A stretch of DNA of 39,334 nucleotides, from positions 1-39,334 of the forward strand of contig WRJA01000012.1 of the NCBI GenBank assembly GCA_009782435.1. The letters run 5' to 3'. Below, piece by piece: positions 24,776-31,677 of this stretch. The notes beneath the pieces are model-generated. The model made no database searches. It worked only from the letters and a program-made list of their open reading frames with translations, and had not been told where the DNA came from. The translations under genes were made by a program, and so were the position numbers. The stretch comes from Oscillospiraceae bacterium. GTDB lineage: Bacteria > Bacillota > Clostridia > Oscillospirales > Oscillospiraceae. How positions within the stretch are numbered: the first letter of the stretch is position 1; each line of letters opens with the position of its first letter.

Positions 24776-25297
24776 TTATTCGGCCGTTTTGTCCGCCGGC
24801 ACGCCGCTCGGCTCATCTTTCAGCCGGATAAACTCACAAACCATACAATAAATCAAAACGAGCACCATCAATATCAAGCCCGCTATGATCGCGTAGTATA
24901 CGAATTGATACGGGACCTTAAAAACTTCCGTCGTCCTCCCGTTTTTCAAAACAGAGGCCACCGAACCGAACAGCTTATATGAGATCACGGAAAAAAGAGC
25001 TATGCTGACAACGTCGACCGCGGCGCTTAAAACAGCTTTCGCGGTTCTCGGAAGCGCGTCCGCGACAAGCGTGACCCTTGCGTGTCCGCCGTGCATGGTG
25101 CAGCTCGGCAATCCGAAGCAGACCGCAAGCAAAACGCCGTACTGTATCATCTCCACGGCGCCGTAAACAGGCGATCTGAAAACAAGGCGCATGACAACAT
25201 TGGCAAGCGTAATAAGAGCGCACACCGCCAGCAGAGCGCAGGCAATGTACTCCAAAAAAGCGGCGGGCCTCTCGAAAATATTTTTGAAAAGCTTCAT
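24776..25297 (-). CDS. dctQ: TRAP transporter small membrane subunit (DctQ family)
   Basis: A 173-residue protein with four predicted membrane helices (about 13-35, 45-65, 84-108, 125-155). The family segment reads GAVEMIQYGVLLAVCFGLPSC, then HARVTLVADALP. DctQ pairs with DctM in the carrier. Two tandem ATGs (25300 and 25297) follow GGAGG; the second has better spacing (five bases) and is used, but the first is possible. A striking hairpin lies between dctP and this gene. Confidence 0.88.
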   Translation of the reverse strand: MKLFKNIFERPAAFLEYIACALLAVCALITLANVVMRLVFRSPVYGAVEMIQYGVLLAVCFGLPSCTMHGGHARVTLVADALPRTAKAVLSAAVDVVSIALFSVISYKLFGSVASVLKNGRTTEVFKVPYQFVYYAIIAGLILMVLVLIYCMVCEFIRLKDEPSGVPADKTAE

Positions 25298-25312
25298 CAT
25301 AACCTCCGATTC

Positions 25313-25346
25313 CCGGCAGTCCGGCGCTAAAGCGCCGGACTGCCGG
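25313..25346. promoter_or_regulatory. Perfect 16-bp intercistronic stem-loop between dctP and dctQ
   Basis: The arms are CCGGCAGTCCGGCGCT (25313-25328) and AGCGCCGGACTGCCGG (25331-25346) with only two bases between them. It lies 15 bases after the dctP stop on the minus strand and abuts the dctQ ribosome site. No T run follows, so it is not a classical terminator. It more likely protects the dctP RNA 3' end or lowers expression of dctQM relative to the receptor, as seen with other binding-protein transport operons. Confidence 0.75.
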
Positions 25347-25361
25347 CTGCTGTCATTGCCG

Positions 25362-26513
25362 TTACGCGTATTTTCCGTTGTTGCGGGCGGCGCATTCCTT
25401 TATCCAGTTCATTATACCGGTACCGTCGTAACCTTGTGAATCGAGGCTGTCGGCATACTGACCGAAAAGCGGGGCAAGAGTCTCCGTGACCTTCGCCAAG
25501 TCCGCGGCGCTCATATTGATTATTTCGAGTTTGGGGTTGTCCGACTGCGCCTTTGCCAGAGAGTTTTCCCTGTTGCCGTCTATTTGTCCGAGCAGGACTT
25601 CCTCATAGATCCTGACGCAGGCGTCGTCGATGACCTTCTGCAGATCAGCGGGCAGCGAATCGAATGTGTCTTGCTTTATCGTGCAGAAGATGATGGAGTG
25701 GTTAAACGGCCATATCGTACAATAGTCCGCCACCTCCTGAAGGCTGAAAGACAGCATGGCGTCGGCGACGAACCAGCCGGCGTCAAGTAAATTGGTGGAA
25801 AAGGCTTCATAGACTTCGCTCATGTTCATTATAACGGGCGTTCCCCCCAGAGCGTCGATCGCGGTATTGTATACGGCGTTGGTGCGAATCTGCTTGCCCT
25901 TGATATCGTCGATCGTACGCAAAGGTTTCGTACCTGTGAGCGTCGCGGGTCCCGCGTCCGTTATCCAGAGTACCTTCATGCCTTCATATTCCGCGATATT
26001 GGGTATGTATGTATTTTTGAATTCATAGGAAACGGCCGCGCCGACGGTGGCGTTCAGGGAACCGGCGCCCGCCTGCTCAAGAAGCGAGGTCACCGGGAAT
26101 TGCCCCGCTATGTTAGCGGGCATATCAAAGCCCATATCCACCGAGCCGTCCATAATACCGTTGTAAACGGCGCCGGAGCCGAGAAGCGAACCGCCCAAAT
26201 ACTCGACAAACTCAAGTCTGCCGCCGGAGTCCGATATGAGCATATCGAGGAAAGGTTTTTCAATGGTAAGCCAAGTTGGCGATTCTCCGGAGTTCGGTGT
26301 AGCGTAGGTAAAAGAGAACTTTGTTTCTTCGGCCGGAGGGGGCGCAGCGGTCGTGCCGCCGCCGGTTGTACCGCCGCCTGTCGTGCCGCCGCCTGTCGAG
26401 CCGCTCGATGATCCGGAACCCGGCTGCTGAGCCGGTTGGCTGCCTCCGCAGGCCGCAAAGGCGAATACCATTACAAGAGCCAATAATAACGCTGTTATTC
26501 TTTTCACTGTCAT
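25362..26513 (-). CDS. dctP: TRAP transporter substrate-binding lipoprotein (DctP family)
   Basis: The 383-residue receptor starts with a lipoprotein signal (MTVKRITALLLALVMVFAFAACGG in two parts: basic start, hydrophobic core, lipobox FAAC). Next comes a 30-residue flexible linker of Gly/Ser/Thr (residues about 25-55). The DctP fold follows: FSYATP-like start FTYATPNSGESP, the central ITDAGPATLTGTKPLRTIDDIKGKQIRTN, and QEVADYCTIWPFNHSIIF. In TRAP receptors a conserved Arg in the IKGKQIR region binds the substrate carboxylate; R is present here (KQIRTN). ATG 26513 has GGAGGAG upstream. It sits just after the reductase gene of the catabolic set, so the ligand is probably a substrate of that pathway; its identity is unknown. 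Confidence 0.9.
   Translation of the reverse strand: MTVKRITALLLALVMVFAFAACGGSQPAQQPGSGSSSGSTGGGTTGGGTTGGGTTAAPPPAEETKFSFTYATPNSGESPTWLTIEKPFLDMLISDSGGRLEFVEYLGGSLLGSGAVYNGIMDGSVDMGFDMPANIAGQFPVTSLLEQAGAGSLNATVGAAVSYEFKNTYIPNIAEYEGMKVLWITDAGPATLTGTKPLRTIDDIKGKQIRTNAVYNTAIDALGGTPVIMNMSEVYEAFSTNLLDAGWFVADAMLSFSLQEVADYCTIWPFNHSIIFCTIKQDTFDSLPADLQKVIDDACVRIYEEVLLGQIDGNRENSLAKAQSDNPKLEIINMSAADLAKVTETLAPLFGQYADSLDSQGYDGTGIMNWIKECAARNNGKYA
26351..26395 (-). repeat. Three 15-base tandem repeats coding the DctP linker
   Basis: Units 26351-26365, 26366-26380 and 26381-26395 are near-identical (form TCGTGCCGCCGCCTG) and encode GGGTT repeated three times in the spacer between the lipid anchor and the binding domain. 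Such repeats can change copy number by slippage and so alter tether length. Confidence 0.8.
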
Positions 26514-26645
26514 TTTCTTTTTCTCCTCCTGAATTATATTTGTTTTTAGGTATTTCGCTGATGTAACGCTGTTTTTCGCTCCGCTCATCACCTCCTTTTT
26601 TCGGATAAACGATACACAGACCGCATATTTTGCCGGTCGGCGCCG

Positions 26646-28616
26646 TTATATCTCCATCGCGCGGTTAAAGGCCGAGTGTACGGCGTTTCCGATATCCGCA
26701 ACGCCTGCGCAGTCGCCTGTTAAAAAGGTTTCGGGTACGACTGCCGCAAGCTCGGCCAATCGGCCGTCATTTATTTTCATCCCGAAAGCCGCGATCACTG
26801 TATCCGCTTTCAGGAGCTCCGTGTTCCACTGCTGATCCTGTACCTCAACGCCTTCTTCCGTAAAACGCAGGACTTTTCTCTTGCCGAGAAATTTCACGCC
26901 GTGTCCTTTTAAAAGGTCAATGAGCATCATTCTTGTTATTATGACCATATCCGACGCAAATTCTTCCGCGGGTATCATGTCGACCACAGCAACTTCTTTT
27001 CCTTCCATGGCAAGCGCAAGCGCGCATTCCATGCCGGAGAGCCCCCCGCCGCAGACAACGATCTTTTGTCCCGTCGAAACTCTTTGCGAGTCGACGTCGA
27101 TAACGGACAGAACGTTTTTGTTGTCGATACCGGGAATAGGGGGCTTTATCGGTTCCGAGCCTGTTGCAACGATCACCGCGTCGGGATTTTCTTTTTTTAC
27201 GATTTCAGCCGTCGCTTCGACGCCCAATCGTATCTGCGCCCCGCAGCTTAAGGTCGTTTTCTCCGCCCACAGCAGATACCGACGCATATCTTCTTTAAAA
27301 GGGAGGACGCTGATATCGTGCAGTTTTCCGCCCAAGCGATCGCTTTTTTCAAATAAGACCACTTCATGCCCGCGCTGTATCAGCGTTTGCGCGGCTTGCA
27401 TACCGGAGGGACCGCCGCCTATGACAACGACTTTTTTCCGTGATTTCGCAAACGGGATCTCCTCGTATCGGGCTTCGCGTCCCAGCACCGGATTTACGAC
27501 GCAGCGGATGGGCTTGCCTTTGTTGGTCTTGCCGACGCAGTATTGGTAACAGCGCAGACAGGGGCGGGTTTTTTCCTGTTCTCCGACGTAAGCGTTTTTC
27601 AGAAGTTTCTCATCGGTCAAAAGCGCTCTGGCCATAGCGACGATATCTGCCTTGCCTGAAGCAATGATATCCTCGGCTTCTTCGGCGGTAGTGATGCTGC
27701 CGACGACCATTACCGGAATCCTGATGCGTTTGTCCTTTTTCACAGCTTCGGAGTACTTAACGTTGTGGCAGTGCGGATGATAGTACGGCGGCATCGTGTA
27801 GTACGCTTTTTCTATCGGCATAACAAGGCCCTGAGACACGTGCACAAGGTCGATATACTCCTGAGCGACGTTTATGAATTCAATGACCTCGTCTATCCTC
27901 ATGCCGCCATCCACAAGCTCGTCACCGCTGATACGCAGTTCTATACCTATTTTATTACCCAGCTTGGCCCTGATCTCTTTGAGAATCTCAAGCGGAAATC
28001 TCATGCGGTTCTCAAGCGTTCCCCCGTACCAGTCCGACCGTTTATTGGTAAACGGCGAGAGGAAAGCTCCCAAAAGATTCCCGTGAGCGCAGTGGATGAG
28101 CACCATGTCAAAGTCGGATTTATACAGGCGTTCGGCGCATTCCGCGTAACGCGTTATTATATGGTCGACGTCGTGCTGATCCATTTCCTTAATGTATCTG
28201 GCGCTGTGAGCCGTTGGTATGACCGACGGGGCCAATACATACGGAGCCGGGTTCAGTTTCGGGTCGGCGCCGCGCCCGGGATGACATAGCTCGACCGAAA
28301 TCTTTGCCCCGTATCGATGAGCTTCTTCCGCAAGCAGCGACAGGCCCGGGATATGTTCGTCTTTGAGCGCGTTGAGCTCTCCCGCAAAAGCTATGCCGGT
28401 CTCGGCGTCAACGGCGGTCTCTCCTATGGTGACCAAGCCCGCTTTTGTCCGCGCCTGCATGCCGATAAACCGGATATAATCGTTCGTTACCTCTCCCGAA
28501 GGGCCGGACAGGCAGGAAACCATCGGCGCGAAAGCGATCCTGCTCTGAAGCACATGCGGGCCCACTTTGATCGGCTCAAAGAGATTTCGGAATCTTCCGT
28601 TATTAAAATCTGACAC
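26646..28616 (-). CDS. Old yellow enzyme/FadH-type NADH:flavin oxidoreductase with [4Fe-4S] and FAD domains
   Basis: The 656-residue protein has the 2,4-dienoyl-CoA reductase/BaiCD/enoate reductase layout. Residues about 1-360 are an FMN TIM barrel (RNLFEPIKVG, SVELCHPGR, FDMVLIHCAHGNLLGAFLSPFTNKR, YGGTLENRMRFPLEIL). A [4Fe-4S] motif follows (CLRCYQYC with a later RCVVNP). The C-terminal part is an FAD/NAD(P)-binding disulfide-reductase-like module (VVVIGGGPSGMQAA, then IVVCGGGLSGMECALALA and FLTGDCAG). Such enzymes reduce activated C=C bonds in enoates, enoyl-CoAs or unsaturated steroids. Between a PrpD-like gene and a TRAP receptor, reduction of an unsaturated carboxylic acid is a reasonable guess. 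Substrate not determinable from sequence. Confidence 0.85.
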   Translation of the reverse strand: MSDFNNGRFRNLFEPIKVGPHVLQSRIAFAPMVSCLSGPSGEVTNDYIRFIGMQARTKAGLVTIGETAVDAETGIAFAGELNALKDEHIPGLSLLAEEAHRYGAKISVELCHPGRGADPKLNPAPYVLAPSVIPTAHSARYIKEMDQHDVDHIITRYAECAERLYKSDFDMVLIHCAHGNLLGAFLSPFTNKRSDWYGGTLENRMRFPLEILKEIRAKLGNKIGIELRISGDELVDGGMRIDEVIEFINVAQEYIDLVHVSQGLVMPIEKAYYTMPPYYHPHCHNVKYSEAVKKDKRIRIPVMVVGSITTAEEAEDIIASGKADIVAMARALLTDEKLLKNAYVGEQEKTRPCLRCYQYCVGKTNKGKPIRCVVNPVLGREARYEEIPFAKSRKKVVVIGGGPSGMQAAQTLIQRGHEVVLFEKSDRLGGKLHDISVLPFKEDMRRYLLWAEKTTLSCGAQIRLGVEATAEIVKKENPDAVIVATGSEPIKPPIPGIDNKNVLSVIDVDSQRVSTGQKIVVCGGGLSGMECALALAMEGKEVAVVDMIPAEEFASDMVIITRMMLIDLLKGHGVKFLGKRKVLRFTEEGVEVQDQQWNTELLKADTVIAAFGMKINDGRLAELAAVVPETFLTGDCAGVADIGNAVHSAFNRAMEI

Positions 28617-28664
28617 CTGATATATCTCCTCCTGTTTTAAGGGTTTATTCTCCGCCCGGCATTA

Positions 28665-30008
28665 TCATTTATCCGGCTCCAAAAGGTCCGCCAGATCGTT
28701 TATGTCGTCGAGCTCTTCCAATCGCTCAACAGTATCGATTATTTTTTCGATTCGGCTCTCGCTGAAATACTCCCGTCCGTTGACCGCCAAACGCTGTCTT
28801 ACTCCTTCGTCGCTCTGTGGGACGGTGTCTTCCTGATAATCTGTCAGCACAGTGCCGTCATTTTTCTCAACGGTCAAGCGGCCGCCGCTCTTTTCGTGAC
28901 CGGCTGCCGTGACTTCATCGTCGACCTCAACAAAAATCCTTTCGGCCAAGGCGTTGATCTCGGGATCGGCGAATCTTTTTATCGCGGCTATATCGACATT
29001 TCCCGTGACGATCGCGGAGGCCGCCATAAATTGGTGGCTCATCATGGCTGATATGGTCCCCGCGAAGGGTCCTTTATTGTCGCATCCCGGGAATGCCTTT
29101 CCTCCCGGTTTTGTACCTACGACGACGCGCTTGACGTCTTCGGCTTTGATCTTATGTTTTTTGACCAAAGCGACCGCCGCTTGAGCCGTCGGAAGCACAT
29201 GTCCGCAGCCGGGATAGATTTTTATAAAAGTATCGTCGATCACATAATCGTCGTCGTCGGCAAGCGAACTCCAATCGCACCGGACGTCGTTCAGCGCAAT
29301 GCCGAGGCCGAATCTGCCTTCCAATATCGACGGCGCCCCTCTTAAACCGTGTTTGGCTTCGATAGCTGCCATCATACCGTTTTTCGCGCTGTAACAGTTT
29401 TGAATGCAGATGTCCTCCGTGCCGGAAATCGAGAACTCCATAACTCCCGCAGCGGTGTTCCCCGCGACAGAAACGGCGTCGCGTATGCCCGCGGCGTCAA
29501 GGCCGAGCATCTTCGCCGCCGCAGAGGCCGCTCCGAAAGGTCCGACAAAACTCGCGGGACGCAGGCCGTTTTGAGGAAATCCGGGGCGGATGAGCCCTAT
29601 GCCTATTCGCCCTTGACCTTCATAGCCGGCAACAACGGCTTCAATAAATTTCCGGCCGGAAGCGCGCATCGCCTGCCCCAACGCCAGCGCGACCGGTATA
29701 ACGATAACGCCCGGGTGACTGAGCGTTTTTTCATGGCAGTCCTCCTGAAGGAAGACCTGCCCCATGGCCGCGTTGACCGCGGCGGCCGCCGGCGCCGACG
29801 TCCTGTATCTGTGGCCTATGACCACACAGCTGCCGGTCGTGCAAAAACTCTCCCACATCGCTTTTTCGGCCGCCGTAACCCCGGCGTCCGCCCCGGGCAG
29901 GCTGCCTCCGATATAGTTCATGATTGCGATCTTTGTTTTTTTCGCCGTTTTTTTATCAAGCTTGTCAAAAGTGATCTTTTCCAGCCGCTCGGCTAATTGT
30001 AAGAGCAT
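28665..30008 (-). CDS. MmgE/PrpD family protein lacking the usual catalytic Lys/His block
   Basis: The 447-residue protein is a MmgE/PrpD fold member, the family of 2-methylcitrate dehydratase, cis-aconitate decarboxylase and iminodisuccinate epimerase. Family landmarks are visible: AAAVNAAMGQVFLQEDCHE, LSHPGVIVIPVALALGQ, FVGPFGAASAAAKMLGLD and the C-terminal KSGGRLTVEKNDG. The block that in family enzymes reads TKxxHxGxxA-x-x-G contains the catalytic Lys. Here the aligned stretch is ICIQNCYSAKNGMMAA, with no Lys or His at those places. It may bind but not dehydrate in the usual way, or it may use a different chemistry. Compare the second paralog at the right edge, which keeps TKRFHAG. Lies 40 bases after the SDR gene. 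Confidence 0.8.
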   Translation of the reverse strand: MLLQLAERLEKITFDKLDKKTAKKTKIAIMNYIGGSLPGADAGVTAAEKAMWESFCTTGSCVVIGHRYRTSAPAAAAVNAAMGQVFLQEDCHEKTLSHPGVIVIPVALALGQAMRASGRKFIEAVVAGYEGQGRIGIGLIRPGFPQNGLRPASFVGPFGAASAAAKMLGLDAAGIRDAVSVAGNTAAGVMEFSISGTEDICIQNCYSAKNGMMAAIEAKHGLRGAPSILEGRFGLGIALNDVRCDWSSLADDDDYVIDDTFIKIYPGCGHVLPTAQAAVALVKKHKIKAEDVKRVVVGTKPGGKAFPGCDNKGPFAGTISAMMSHQFMAASAIVTGNVDIAAIKRFADPEINALAERIFVEVDDEVTAAGHEKSGGRLTVEKNDGTVLTDYQEDTVPQSDEGVRQRLAVNGREYFSESRIEKIIDTVERLEELDDINDLADLLEPDK

Positions 30009-30048
30009 TGTTACCGACCTTCTTTACCGAAACGTTATTCGGGTCCCG

Positions 30049-30813
30049 TCAATTTTTTCCTCTCGCCTTATCCGCTCCGCAGTCGACCAGCACGGAAACG
30101 CCCGTCATGCTGCGGGATTCGTCGCTCGCGAAAAACAATGCGCAGTTTGCGATATCCTCAGGCTCAACCGTGCGCTTGAGCAGCGTGGCGGCGGCAATGT
30201 CCTCTGCCACCTGCTGAGTGAAGTTTTGGACAAAAGTAGGCAGCATCGGGGTGTTGGTCGGGCCGGGGTTTATAAGGTTGCATCTGGCTTCGGGCGCAAG
30301 CTCCGCCGCAAGCCCTATGGTCAGCGTATTGTTCGCGGCCTTCGCGGCCCCGTACAGCCCCTGTGTGGCCCTCGGGCGCAAGGCTCCGGTCGACCCTATG
30401 AGGATGAGCGAACCGTGGTTCTTCTTGAGTTCCAGCGCCGTATATTTCGCCACGATCCAAGCGCTCTTGAAATTGATGTTGACGACTTTGTCAAATTCCT
30501 CGTCGGGGAGTTCCCAAATCATCTTCGGCTGCTGTGCTATACCCGCGCAGCAGAACACAACGTCGATCTTTCCGTATGAGGAGACAGCGGCGTCGACGGC
30601 TTTTTTGCAGCTCGGGCCGGAGGTGGCGTCAACATGGACAAACACAGCCTCGCCGCCCTGCGCTTTAAGCTCTCCCACGGTTTTTTTGCCGTTTTCTTCG
30701 TTCAGATCGGCCACGACTATCTTAGCGCCCTCTTTTGAAAAAAGCAGGGCGGCCGCGCGGCCCATTCCGGAACCGGCGCCGACGATAAATGCAACTTTGT
30801 TTGCGAGTCTCAT
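30049..30813 (-). CDS. Short-chain dehydrogenase/reductase (SDR)
   Basis: A classical 254-residue SDR that should oxidise or reduce an alcohol/ketone with NAD(P). The nucleotide motif is GAGSGMGRAAA near residues 12-22; DLNEENGKK after beta 2 carries Asp, which favours NAD(H). The segment CCAGIAQQ stands in the NNAG position. The catalytic Ser is in LILIGSTGALRP and the Tyr/Lys pair in LYGAAKAA. ATG 30813 is preceded by AAAGGAAG; the open frame begins six codons earlier without a ribosome site. Members close to this type include 3-oxoacyl-ACP reductases and hydroxy-acid or hydroxyacyl-CoA dehydrogenases. It probably acts in the same pathway as the adjoining PrpD-like gene. Confidence 0.85.
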   Translation of the reverse strand: MRLANKVAFIVGAGSGMGRAAALLFSKEGAKIVVADLNEENGKKTVGELKAQGGEAVFVHVDATSGPSCKKAVDAAVSSYGKIDVVFCCAGIAQQPKMIWELPDEEFDKVVNINFKSAWIVAKYTALELKKNHGSLILIGSTGALRPRATQGLYGAAKAANNTLTIGLAAELAPEARCNLINPGPTNTPMLPTFVQNFTQQVAEDIAAATLLKRTVEPEDIANCALFFASDESRSMTGVSVLVDCGADKARGKN

Positions 30814-30895
30814 GATGATACTTCCTTTCAAATATGTTATTTTTAAATTATTGACAGTTTTCGCACGGTTTCGCCCTCAGAACGCCGCCTCCCGG

Positions 30896-31663
30896 TCATA
30901 AAACAACATTTTCAAAAGCGGAATAGACTGTGACGCTTTTTTCGCCTACGTATCCGATCAGCGTCAATCCGCAGCGCCGGGCCGAATCCACCGCCCTTAA
31001 AGTCGGGGTAGTCAAAGACGCCACTGCGAAAATCCCCATTTTCACAGCTTTAATGACCATTTCGGATGACATTCGGCCTGTGGTCATCATGATATCCGGC
31101 CGGTCCCGGCGCTTCGACAGGAGATATTCTCCGCATATCTTATCCATTGTGTTGTGTCTGCCTATATCCTCTGCGTGAAAAACGACGCCCTCATTCGTGC
31201 AAAGAGCCGAAGAGTGTATCCCTCCGGAGCGTTTGTACAAAAGCCCCGATCCCTTCATTTCTTCCATGAGTCTTATTATCGTTTCCCGGCTGAGCGTACC
31301 GGACGGCGCTGAGTTTTTCACGGGCATCTCGTCATCAGATATTACGCCGCCGCCGAAACCCGAAGTATATATCCTTTTTCGCGGTTCTATGCCGGACAAG
31401 CCCGGCGCCGTAACGCGAATCTCTTTTTTTCCCGTGTCAACGTCTATCGCGGTAATTTCATCCGCGGAGTCTATATATCCGTCGTTATAGAGATGACCCG
31501 CCGCCAAAAAGTCCAGTTTTTGAGGAGTACACAGCAGCGTGACAAGCGTATCTCCGTTGACGAGAATACGAAATGAAAACTCCTCGGGAGGAAAAACCGC
31601 CGTTTTCTCCCGACCGGTCTCACCGTAAATGTAAGCGACCCGCTCATTAAAGGATCTGTCCAT
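30896..31663 (-). CDS. fdhD: FdhD-family sulfur carrier/cofactor-insertion protein, Cys-less variant
   Basis: FdhD passes sulfur from a cysteine desulfurase to the Mo/W-bis-pyranopterin cofactor of formate dehydrogenases and binds that cofactor. The 255-residue sequence has the conserved FdhD blocks LAAGHLYNDGYI, KRSGGIHSSALCTNEG and FHAEDIGRHNTMDKICGEYL, and IMMTTGRMSSEMVIKA. However, the loop that normally holds one or two sulfur-carrying Cys (for example CGxCG) reads TSGFGGGVIS, with Phe103 (codon TTC) where Cys is expected. The gene lies 14 bases after the AOR-family gene, so it presumably serves that enzyme. Sulfur transfer by the E. coli mechanism seems impossible if the reading is right; a cofactor-chaperone role remains open. 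Confidence 0.85.
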   Translation of the reverse strand: MDRSFNERVAYIYGETGREKTAVFPPEEFSFRILVNGDTLVTLLCTPQKLDFLAAGHLYNDGYIDSADEITAIDVDTGKKEIRVTAPGLSGIEPRKRIYTSGFGGGVISDDEMPVKNSAPSGTLSRETIIRLMEEMKGSGLLYKRSGGIHSSALCTNEGVVFHAEDIGRHNTMDKICGEYLLSKRRDRPDIMMTTGRMSSEMVIKAVKMGIFAVASLTTPTLRAVDSARRCGLTLIGYVGEKSVTVYSAFENVVL

Positions 31664-31677
31664 AACCCGTCCCGTGG

